From Agrypnia vestita (taxonomy: Eukaryota; Arthropoda; Insecta; Trichoptera; Phryganeidae): a stretch of 64,000 nucleotides of DNA. Made by a program: the position numbers and the translations under genes. Each line of letters opens with the position of its first letter. Position 1 is the first letter of the stretch. Below the pieces are notes generated by a model. The model worked only from the letters and a program-made list of their open reading frames with translations, searched no databases and was not told the origin of the DNA. The stretch spans positions 1 to 64,000 of the forward strand of contig JADDOH010007959.1 of the NCBI GenBank assembly GCA_016648135.1, read 5' to 3'. Of this stretch, positions 55,430-64,000 are shown piece by piece.

Positions 55430-55600
55430 ATAGCTTGCCGGTCCAGTGGTTGAAATTCTCGCCTAGTAATCCAGTGGTCGCTGGTTCGAACCCTATTCCA
55501 GGATACCAGCAAGTTAGTCCTATTTTCATAGCACAAGCTAGCTTACTTTGAAAATGGTAAGAATATTAATGTGACACTTATTGCATGTACCCATCTCTAT
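55430..55600 (+). mobile_element. tRNA-derived SINE
   Basis: Head TAGCTTGCCGGTCCAGTGGT (A box), CTGGTTCGAACCC (B box, about 55480-55492), then CCAGCAAGTTAGTCCTATTT, TCATAGCACAAGC and AGAATATTAATGTGACAC at the 3' end. The pol III boxes are well conserved, so this is probably the youngest copy in the window. Confidence 0.88.
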
Positions 55601-55766
55601 TTAAAAAAGTAGAAGAAATTAATTTTGAAAAATGTTTCAATTGGATATGTACTATGTACTATTTACTTAGTGTATTATTTGAAAATGTCGGCCTTATATG
55701 AATATTGTCAAGACCAAGATCAAGGTAATAAAAAACATGACAGATATCAAAGAGTTAAGGCTGTTA

Positions 55767-55885
55767 TTACGGTCGTTAGACATATTTAACTGTAGGTAAC
55801 TGGTTGCGGATATTTTATACGAACCGTATGTTTTTCCGAGAAACGATTCTCGACGTTTCGTTGAATGCTTATTCAGCCCCCGTAG
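55767..55885 (-). mobile_element. Solo arm of element P1
   Basis: Matches the reverse complement of 5005-5110: TTATTACGGTCGTTAGACAT, then GCGGATATTTTATACG, CGTATGT, and TCTCGACGTTTCGTTGAATG. The hammerhead-like core is eroded (GAAAC and the stem remain in part; CTGATGA is reduced to CTGAATA). Confidence 0.75.
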
Positions 55886-57114
55886 TTCTATCTCACGTTT
55901 GTTAGGTAGTGTAAAAGATAATACACCGTTCAAGTCGTCCCCTTTAGTCCAGTGGGCAGTTGAGAAGTAAAACTCACTATAAATTAATTAGTTCTAAATT
56001 AGGAGATGTATAGCTATAGTGGTATTTTTTCCTTTAATTTTAAAATATTCCTTAAAAAATAAAACTGACTTCTTATACCTGATGTTCCAAGTTCGATTCC
56101 ACATTATATCAAAAGTTAAAAAATAAAGAAAGAAAAAAGCTTTGATTTCCTTTTATTTTACCAGTTGAAATTTCACTCAAAATGTAAATAATATTTTCTA
56201 CTCAAAATCGAATACAGAAGACTCCCTTGAAGCTTTTACTACTGGCTATGAGGCATCCTGCATACATACATTACTATGCACGGTTGTATTCGTATTGCCA
56301 GCCTCACTGGAGCATGCCCGTGTTGAGGCGAAAATGCAACGCTTTGTATATGTAGATGCTAGTTCATACTATAAGTAAGATTGTCTGTAAAACTTTAATA
56401 AAGCATTTTTTTATTTAATATAAGTTACAAATATTAATGTTCCATATTTAGATATGAATTTGACACTTTTTTAGATTTTGTCAGTCATGTAAACCTCATC
56501 AGTGAAGAGTCCAATAGGGGAAGCTCTTTAGTCTAATAAGGGAGCCTTAGTTCTTATTTTGTACATAGGTACACATATATGTGAATTAAAAATGAGGTTG
56601 GTAATAGAAGATAATTAGATAATAAATAAAAATAAATTATTTTGAAAAAAAATTTAAATTTAAGCGATTTAATTATTTTAAGTTGGATTTTAAGAATTTT
56701 TCAATTTTTTTAATTTGTTCTGAAAGGTTATTTATGCGGCGTATCACGTTAGGAAAATTATTATAGTTAATGGCTTTATAAATATTATATAAATATTGTG
56801 GTTCTACATTTGGGCTGTTTCAAATTTAGGCGTTAAGATTTGGTTTCGATTTCTCATAAGTTTAAAGTACCTATTCTTAGTTTTCTGTAAGACTTTTCTA
56901 CATATTTTCAATATGGAAACTTGCTTGAAAATATCCTCATTTGGTACTCGAAACAATTTGAAAAGATGTTTTATTGAAAAGATTGATTTTTTTTCTGAAT
57001 TACTTTAATAAACATCCTTTGTGATATTTTAACTGAGTTTAGATTTTTTATAAGATATTTAAATATTAAAAATGGCAGAGTTTTCCATAAACTTTATTAA
57101 GTTGAGTTTCATAG
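55886..57114. other. AT-rich DNA, nothing recognised
   Basis: A 70-codon frame (56796-57008) has no motif. Nothing else recognised. Confidence 0.5.
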
Positions 57115-57428
57115 GCGACTTCGCCTGTGTACGGATGCCGGGCTCTGCTTAGTGCTAGGCCGATACTTCAATCCGTTTCGGTCCATCGGTCTGGCTCGCG
57201 GCCGCGTCGCGTCGGGAAATTAATAAGGTTATCAAAAGATAATTGGCTCGGGCTGGTCCAGCGGGCGGATAATCTGTGTAATTTGTCAATAACAATCACT
57301 CATTACGTATAAATGTTATTTTAAGTGTGATCTCCGGAGCCGGGCTAATGCGCGCCGTCGTTATGGTACCACTCCGCGGCGTGCCAGGGCTGCCAGACGC
57401 GCAATCTACCCCTAGAATGCGACCACTA
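57115..57428. promoter_or_regulatory. GC/CpG-rich island
   Basis: GC block with GGCTCGCGGCCGCGTCGCGT, GGTCCAGCGGGCGGATAA and CTCCGGAGCCGGGC. It directly abuts T1 copy 2, as the 19.7-kb island abuts T1 copy 1. Candidate conserved non-coding element. Confidence 0.4.
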
Positions 57429-57855
57429 TAAATTGGCGTGCGAGGGAGGGCGTCCCTGTCGCGTACCAGAAGTTGCCAGGGTGTAAATTTATTACACAAC
57501 ACACAATGTACAGAATGTCCGGTGACCGGTAGTCTTTAACAGAAATTTGGTCGGGCAGCACTAAAGAAACCATGCAGTAATGGCGGCCGTTCTATCTGTC
57601 AAACTATCAGACGGTAATATCGGTCCATTATTCGCTTTTTCAGCTTCGAAAAACTTGATTACTTCATTGGCAATTGTTCTTGCACCATCCCGGACTGTTT
57701 AGGATGTCTTGGACATAATAATTCAGTGTATATTGGTAATCAAGATGTCTCAGCTCCCGACCAAATACAAAATTGAACTGAATGACAGGGCGAGGGGTTA
57801 CCGCCGGGTGCGGGTGTGACGGATTTTAGTTCCAAATTCACTACACGCCAATTTA
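57429..57855 (-). mobile_element. Short-TIR element T1, copy 2
   Basis: 427 bp, inverted relative to 19979-20392 and nearly identical over long blocks (for example GCACTAAAGAAACCA, AATGGCGGCCGTTCTATCTG, CATCCCGGACTGTTTAGGAT). Ends TAAATTGGCGTG and CACGCCAATTTA. Non-coding in both copies. Confidence 0.7.
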
Positions 57856-58393
57856 CGTTAGGCAAGCAATAAACGATGATCGTTACTATCCATACGACAG
57901 TCTGACACTCGATACACTTGTCGCATTTTTTATACTTTGTGTCCGGTTTCATATCTCTTTTAAACACAAATCAACCCTGATAAGGACTAATGCCTATATT
58001 TTGTATTTATCCTTTATAAAAAGGCGACTTCGGCACGGTACCGGTGTCGCCAATGGGTTTCTATTTTTTGTTAAATAAATGTATGGAGGGGGTGAAATTG
58101 TGCCCCCACCACCGGACTGGCTGAGTGGGAACAGTGTAAATACCCACTCAAGCTAGGCCACAAGGTATTCTTATAGAAAATAAATGTGGATGTAGAAAAA
58201 TCAGAATTTATTCCTGTTTCTACCTTCAGACCATCATCAACTCTTTCATTTGACGATACAGCAGAAGTTTTCAGCGATCCACTTCTATAACAAAAACAGT
58301 CTTTGTTTTTATACTTAACAATGGGCATACTATGAACTTAATGCATTCTTATTTTGTACTTAAACTGTAGCATTTCTTGTATATATTTAATTA
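57856..58393. other. Unassigned DNA
   Basis: Short motif-free frames on the minus strand. A CCGGTGTCGCCAATGG patch near 58041 is GC-richer. Nothing recognised. Confidence 0.4.
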
Positions 58394-58650
58394 TAATTCC
58401 CATTTAATAATAAGTATGTTCCGATTGTACTTTGTCCCCGCGCCTTGGAGGCATAGAAGAGGTTTTGTGTGGACGCCTCTCCGTCCCGCTTGCATTCCCA
58501 TGAGTGTCAGTGGAACGGTGAGTACGGCCACTTTAGCATAAAAAATCCCGAACATGGGTGGCAAAAGTGTAGGGCCTGTATGGGAGCTATTGCTCGTAGA
58601 ACGGCCCCTGGGTATGTGGTAGATCCCTCTTCTCTATCCATACAATTCTT
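58394..58650 (+). repeat. Dispersed repeat R1, copy A
   Basis: Starts AATTCCCATTTAATAATAAG, then GGAGGC..AGAGGTTTTGTG, GGACGCCTCTCCGTCCCGC, ACTTTAGCAT, AACATGGGTGGCAAAAGTGT and GGGAGCTATTGCTCGTAGAA. Copy C at 62985-63215 is inverted; copy B at 61660-61840 is more diverged. Probably the 3' tail of a retrotransposon; the family is not named. Confidence 0.75.
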
Positions 58651-59394
58651 CTATGTTATATTCGAAAATAAAGTCTTACAACCCGATATAAGATATCCTA
58701 AAGTAATCATTCATAACCTAGCCGACTAGCCTTGCTTCCGAGATATCTACTTAGCACCTATAAAATCTTTAAACCAAAAGTGCCTCATAAAAATAAGACT
58801 AAATAAATTACGACTAAAAAATAAAACTAAATTTAAGTTTAAGAATATGTTTAAGAATAGGCTGGATATTCAAATGAGAGACAGTGATATGGGCCTATCA
58901 GCTTAAGCTGCCTGCCCATTATCAATAATAAAAATAATAATAATAATAATAATAAATAATTGACTTGTGGGCATCGAAAATGGGAACAATCAACCAATAT
59001 TAATAAGATAACATCTTACAGCCAAGCGATAAATTAAAAATTTGCAGTGGAAAATAAATTTAAATATATCTGGACGTGAAATGGTTGCTGTTGGAGAAGA
59101 AAAGCAGATACATGCAAGCTTTGAATTATTACAAAAATGAAGAGTAACTAAATTGGTAATATGTTCTCAAATATCAAGTGATACTTGAACCATCATAACC
59201 CCCTTGTGTGATTTGTATTATGTTCATTCTAGTCTTGTTCTGAAACGGTATTAACTAAACTGCGCGTTAACTGAAATATAATGTAATGATAATATCATAC
59301 ATAAAACTTGTGGGCACTCTGTGCCTGTTTTAATGTTTCATTAAATAAAATAAAATATTATGCGTATGTCGGGCAAGCAGTGAGTCTTTAAAAT
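58651..59394. other. AT-rich DNA with AAT microsatellite
   Basis: An (AAT)n tract at about 58927-58957. Nothing else recognised. Confidence 0.5.
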
Positions 59395-59590
59395 ACTACA
59401 AGAGGCTAAACCAACTGGGAAAAGACCACTGGGCAAACCCAGATGGCGCCTCATGGACAATGTGCTGGCTGATCTGATGAGTATGAGGGATGAGAGTAGA
59501 TGGCAATGGATTGGAAAAAGTGGAAGAGATAATCCAAGGGGAAATCAAAGAGGCTTGACCTCCACAAGAGACACACGGCCATCAGAGGTA
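59395..59590 (+). pseudogene. LINE ORF2 C-terminal relic, family L5
   Basis: One frame reads PTGKRPLGKPRWRLMDNVLA, then DLMSMRDESRWQWI and a final TSTRDTRPS (about 59410-59580), matching GKRPRGRPR.RW.D.V..DL. followed by the D...W....... end of insect LINE ORF2. One frame is kept for over 50 codons, so this is less decayed than the other relics, but it is still only the 3' end. Confidence 0.8.
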
Positions 59591-60776
59591 TATAAGTAAA
59601 TACAGAATGAAAAGATCGAGGAACTTCGAGAACGGTCGGAAATTATTTAAAATTGCTACAAAGTAAACGCCTCCACGTTCGATTACTTTTTTTTTATACC
59701 AGATTTCGTTGATCTCGTTTTTAAATTTTTTTGCACCTTTTTCCGTCGTAATTTTTCCAGATATTTGTATTACATTAATATGCTTATGATATTTCAAAAT
59801 ATTTTAGGGGTACAGTAATTATTAAGGCCAATTGTTAATTTTATTGGTAAGCTGAATACCACTTTCAAAATATTCCGCACATAAAATTAATTAATTAATT
59901 AATACAATTAAATTGTCAAAAATTAATCATGCGCGTAAAACAAATCATTTTATATTTTTGCGAGGTAATAAAGTGGGTACGAAAATCGAACTCACGAATT
60001 TGTTTTTATTTTGTTTGAGTGATTTTGAATTAGATAAGTAAAATACACGATAAAAACTATGAAAACAGGGGACAATATGAGTTCTTGTGACGAATCAGAT
60101 TTCATAAAAATGAAAAGTGGGCGTTCTCGAGTCATAAAATAATAGTTGGAATGTTCCAGTTCCAGATGAATGAGTATTACGAATGCAGAACTGCTACCTT
60201 TACATTTGTTTTTAAATATTATAAATACGATCTAATATTTTTGCTGATTTGCTGGTACGCCATACCAAGGAAATCTGTCCGGAAGAATGAGAATTCCAGT
60301 GGGACGGCTTTCTATTGTTTCCCCTTGCCAGCGAGGCAGCCCTGGCCACAACGCCTGTGGCCCCTATCATTTTGATATACTCGAATGTTTGCGCTTAATT
60401 TCTTCGGAGCTTAATATTTATATTTCCTCAGATATCAAATGCCAGCAGAATCGCACTTCAAGCGGATACGATATCTCTCGGCATAAAAAACGGACAAAAA
60501 AGTGTTCGGGAGAATCGGACGTTTTGCTTTATATTTTTCTTGTACCGTTTGACAGTATATTATAATTAAGTGTTGCGGGATAAATAACATGTTTTTTTGT
60601 AATCATTCTCTGATAGCGTTTCATATATTTTTACCACAGGTAAATGGTTTAATCGTAGCACTTAAAAAATCAATTGTATATATACCCGTCAATGTGTGCA
60701 TTATCGCTGTCTATATAAGAAAGAGACAAAGTTGTATGACCGCTTCACGCTTGGCAGTAATGCAGCAACCAAATTG
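59591..60776. other. AT-rich DNA, nothing recognised
   Basis: Overlapping frames at 60151-60375 and 60287-60565 have no motif; a GC-richer patch lies at 60300-60370. Nothing recognised. Confidence 0.45.
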
Positions 60777-60832
60777 ATTAATCAATTAGAAAGACATACA
60801 GAAAAATCAAATCCACGAAAAACTACTACCAC
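60777..60832 (+). repeat. Short dispersed repeat, pair with 23825-23885
   Basis: See 23825-23885. Confidence 0.6.
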
Positions 60833-61182
60833 AATAATTTAAATTTGTTTTTTCAGAAAATATAGTTTTCGAAGTATGTACGTACATATCTTTATATGTA
60901 TTTATATATATAATACACAGTCCTATACTACCCATAAATTTTAAAGTCCAATAATCTCTTACAATAGTTTAGAGGTAAAGAAAAAATGTGAAATGACCCT
61001 AAAATAAGTAGAGTAGTTCTATATTTTTTAAATTAAATTGATCGATGTTATTTTATTTAACCCGAATGAGTCTATGAAAAAAAAAAACACAAGATTTTAG
61101 GATATAACGTAAATTTCAACATGTCTAAATAAGTTTCAGCCTCGTTTTCGGTTTCGGATGAAAATCTAGTTTTGGTCGGTCT
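60833..61182. other. AT-rich spacer
   Basis: Nothing recognised. Confidence 0.5.
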
Positions 61183-61450
61183 CTAATTCATAGCTCTCTC
61201 GCTTGTCACCGCGGTCCTGAGACAGACCAGTGTTCTTCCGGAAGGAGCGCCAGGGAAGGGTCCGCTAGGGCTATAAGCGAGCCGTGCGTGATGCGGAACC
61301 GTTCCGTACCGCACAGCCGCGCCGATCACGGAAGCTTTCGCTTTCTGACGAGTAGCGCTCCGCCCCCGGCTGAACTTGGAGGGCTGCAGGGTGCATCGGA
61401 CATGCCATTGCGTCATCATCCCTTCCCAAGTGTCTGCAGCCTGTCTCCAT
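61183..61450 (-). other. GC-richer block, likely retrotransposon tail
   Basis: About 260 bp GC-rich with a 78-codon minus frame (61183-61419) containing YSPSGPFPGAPSGRTLVCLR. This kind of proline/glycine tail looks like part of a non-LTR element or its 3' region, but I cannot name it. It leads through T-rich sequence into R1 copy B. Confidence 0.4.
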
Positions 61451-61659
61451 CCCTGTGTACCATCCGCTTTGTTTTATACATCATTTTATATCATGTACAA
61501 TTTTATTTTTTTGGTCTTGATTTATTTTCACCTTGTATATAGGTACTCTCTTCTGTTCTGCTGCGTTATGTGTATATTGTATATCCACTGCATTTCATGT
61601 ATTTCTTGTTTATATTTTGTATTTCACTTTTGTTGTATTTTCACCTAGTAAATTATAAT

Positions 61660-61840
61660 TTTCTCATCCTTGCACCGCACCGCAGAGACAGCGAAGAGGT
61701 TTTGCGTGGTTGCTTCGCCGCGCCGCCTACACAATGTCAGCGACGTAACGAGGATAACCGTTTTAGCATTAAAAGAATGCCAAATTGGGTGGAAAAAGTG
61801 TAAAACGACCCTGGGCGTGTGGTGGATCCCTATTCGCGGT
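61660..61840 (+). repeat. Dispersed repeat R1, copy B
   Basis: Diverged copy: GCGAAGAGGTTTTGCGTGG, TTTTAGCATTAAAAGAATGC, GGTGGAAAAAGTGTA and CTGGGCGTGTGGTGGATCCC align with copies A and C. Confidence 0.65.
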
Positions 61841-62984
61841 ACAATCCGCCGTTTGGCTGTCCAAATAAAATCCGTTAAAACCATAGAGAATAAAATTGTA
61901 TAGAGATGAACAAAATCCCTTTTTTAGGCGAGGGAATTGGGTCGCAGTCGATGTACATCCCATGACACATTTTTAATGAATTTAAAGAATTTTTCATGCA
62001 TAATTAAATATCCTAGTAAATAAAGCGTATTTTTTACTATAGACCTTATTTTTTTTTCATTTCGTACCAAATCGAGTCTCTTTAAGTAAAAACGTATTTT
62101 TCTAATGAATCACGACTTACTTTCTAAGACATTATACTTTTTAAAAGTACATATTTTGTTTGACGTATTCGTAATTGTTTCAAAATTTACAAGTTATTCT
62201 TAGTAATTTTTTAAAACAAGTCAAACGTATTGGAACCAGCCGTGAAACCAATACGTCTGACTTGTTACCCATTATACCCACTGCATATTTAAACAATATA
62301 AAAATAATATTAAAATATTTTCTTAATTTTTATAGCTATTCGGTATTTGTTTTCTGGATTATCCTCATAGTACGTAGGTACACACGTAGGTGTTATCAAA
62401 AATGACTAGCTTACTTATTGCAATATTCTAATTCCAACATATCATTATTTTAATGTATAGGTTTCAATTTTATGTGTATCTAATATCTGCAAACATAAAA
62501 ATGTAATAAATTGTAAAAATGTGATAATTTTGATACTATCGCGGTACCGTACTGTACAAAGGAAATTAAAAATGGCTACCAGTGACATCATCCGTGCGCA
62601 AAAAGTCTGTGAGCTTACAGAAATAAAATATTTTTATAAAATGATTAATTTATTATTTAGGCTATTAAAAATCATGGCATGAATAGTTTGCAAAATGTCT
62701 GATGAATTAATGGATTTATTAATGTTGTGACTTAATTAACTATTCAATTGGGTCTTCGCTCTGATAAAATGGTCATGATAAGTATACTCGAATGAAATAA
62801 ATTAATGTATTCATCGTAATTGATTGTGTTATTAAAAACATGGCGCTGGAGTCATTAAAATCTTTCGATTCTGAGCGATTCAAAAGCGATTCAGCGAAAG
62901 AAACAGAGTTTCACAATCAGCTCGGATACAAGAGCTAAACGCTATCTCACTCGCGAAAGAGTGACCGTTGACATACAAGTACAG
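61841..62984. other. AT-rich DNA, nothing recognised
   Basis: No gene recognised; a small perfect-looking symmetry around TCAAACGTATTGG...CCAATACGTCTGA lies at 62221-62260. Confidence 0.45.
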
Positions 62985-63215
62985 AGGAGTGGGACCCACC
63001 ACACACCCAGGACCGTTCTATGAGCAATAGCTCCCATGTAGGTCCTACACTTTCGCCACTCATGTTCGGCATTTTTTTAATGCTAAAGTAGTCACACTCA
63101 CGGAATGCGAGCGGGACGGGGAGGCGTCCACACAAAACCTCTTTTCTGCCTCCAAGGCACAGTGACAAATGACAATTGAATTGGAACATACTTATCATCC
63201 ATTAAGTGGGAATGG
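62985..63215 (-). repeat. Dispersed repeat R1, copy C
   Basis: Inverted relative to copy A, with which it shares the AAGTATGTTCC start (minus strand) and the GGACGCCTC.CCGTCCCGC block. An open frame of 83 codons on this strand (62947-63198) reads MPNMSGESVGPTWELLLIER; the same peptide can be traced in copies A and B with breaks, which suggests a coding ancestor or a structured non-coding tail. Confidence 0.75.
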
Positions 63216-63561
63216 CATACGAGTATTCGTTATGTGTAATATAAAGTACCCATGACACATAAATTATGTCGGGTCGGCCGATTACTGACAAATCCGATTC
63301 CATACTTCTGATTATAAAGACAAAAAACAATTTTTCGAAATCTTCTTGCGTAACTTCGTGAGAGGCCATTTAAATCACATTTAAAATAACAACTTTCTTT
63401 ATTTTCACTATTTATCTAACCTTTTTTACAAGTAAAAAGGAAAGAAATTAGATATCTTAGAAAGCTTCGCTATAGACAGTAACAAAAATGTTATCAAATT
63501 TGCAATTAAATACTTTGTGGCTTGACATTTTATTAAATTTAAAATAAAACAAAGCATCAAC
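63216..63561. other. AT-rich spacer
   Basis: Nothing recognised. Confidence 0.5.
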
Positions 63562-63662
63562 TTTTTGTTTCAACCTTCTTCAGGAGAAGTATAATATTAA
63601 TCCTACTATTATATTATACTATCATATTATACTTGTCTTGAAGAAGGTTGAGACCAACGAAA
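63562..63662. mobile_element. Inverted-repeat element P6 with reduced hammerhead-like core
   Basis: Arms 63562-63600 and 63625-63662 are inverted around a TATTATATTATACTAT loop. On the minus strand 63567-63584 reads CTGAAGA, AGGTT, GAAAC: the core blocks with only five bases between them, so stem II is essentially absent. Confidence 0.6.
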
Positions 63663-63779
63663 ACTAATTGAAAATGTATATATGTAGTAATAAGTGGTTT
63701 AAAACTAATTATTTTACACTGTTGTATTTTGCTATTACTTTGTGGTTATTCATTATGAATATAATTAAACTAGTTAACT

Positions 63780-63855
63780 TAGTTTACACCACTGAAATTT
63801 ATTTGGTAAAACCAACCGGTTTCGGAAACGACGTTCCTTCATCAGGGCATACCCA
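63780..63855 (-). ncRNA. Hammerhead-ribozyme-like motif
   Basis: On the minus strand: CCCTGATGA, then a stem GGAA...TTCC, then GAAACC (core 63819-63846). It is followed by GGTTGGTTTT, in which ACC pairs with GGT to close a stem III of three pairs, leaving GTT as an NUH cleavage triplet. All core positions match the consensus. Stem I is not obvious. Best stem III candidate of the window; likely the end of another Penelope-like family. Confidence 0.5.
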
Positions 63856-64000
63856 ATACTAATTGAACTTTACAAAAATTATAAACAATCATACTTCAGT
63901 GTTAAGTGTCCAAATGGGGGTAAATAGTGGGGGGTGAGAAAGAAACAGGTGATAGGGTGAAAGGGAACATATTCAAAATAGGACTGTAAGTTAAATCAAA
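63856..64000. other. Unassigned DNA at window edge
   Basis: Includes a G-rich patch (63911-63960). Nothing recognised. Confidence 0.4.

Noticed and set aside
55430..55500. tRNA gene
   Set aside because: A and B boxes are present but no cloverleaf can close, and the SINE body follows directly; it is a SINE head.

Overview
The window looks like a non-coding stretch of an insect nuclear genome, most probably a moth or butterfly. It is AT-rich on both strands and has no operons or ribosome-binding sites. Almost every open frame is shorter than 100 codons and overlaps frames on the other strand. It carries tRNA-headed SINEs, small Helitrons, mariner and LINE remnants, many fold-back elements, and frequent runs of the TAGGTACCTAC type that are common in lepidopteran DNA. 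The lepidopteran assignment is inference; the insect/arthropod assignment is firmer.

Only one segment behaves like a host protein-coding exon: 41111-41226 (+). It lies between an acceptor and a donor site, is open in one frame only, and uses GC-ending codons in 29 of 37 positions. I do not recognise the protein. If it is real, much of the window may be introns or flanking DNA of a gene with very long introns, which would fit the series of short GC/CpG-rich islands (about 4.1, 6.9, 11.7, 19.7, 29.9, 33.3, 35.6, 42.7, 51.6, 54.8 and 57.2 kb) standing out of AT-rich DNA; these are candidate regulatory elements. The only RNA gene relic is a U6 snRNA pseudogene at 10481-10573 (-).

The rest is a record of transposition. 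(1) At least ten LINE 3'-part fragments from several families, one nested inside another at 34.6-35.2 kb. (2) Two mariner transposase relics. (3) A complete PIF/Harbinger-type element at 50737-51421 with 46-bp inverted ends, TAA target duplications and a MADF-domain ORF fragment. (4) Three copies of one small Helitron family. (5) Five tRNA-derived SINE copies or fragments. (6) Several fold-back/MITE families with two to three copies each. (7) A 414-427 bp short-TIR element present twice, 37 kb apart and in opposite orientation, with high identity.

The most interesting theme is a set of inverted-repeat elements (1.9, 4.7, 18.1, 26.7, 31.0, 37.6, 48.5, 55.8, 63.6 and 63.8 kb) whose arms carry CTGANGA - hairpin - GAAAC, the core order of a hammerhead ribozyme, in intact or eroded form. 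The clearest are at 4748-4779 (-), 37828-37856 (+) and 63819-63846 (-). Hammerheads in this setting are known from Penelope-like retroelements, so these look like terminal parts of several such families. No Penelope reverse transcriptase or GIY-YIG domain is visible here, so the family assignment is inference.
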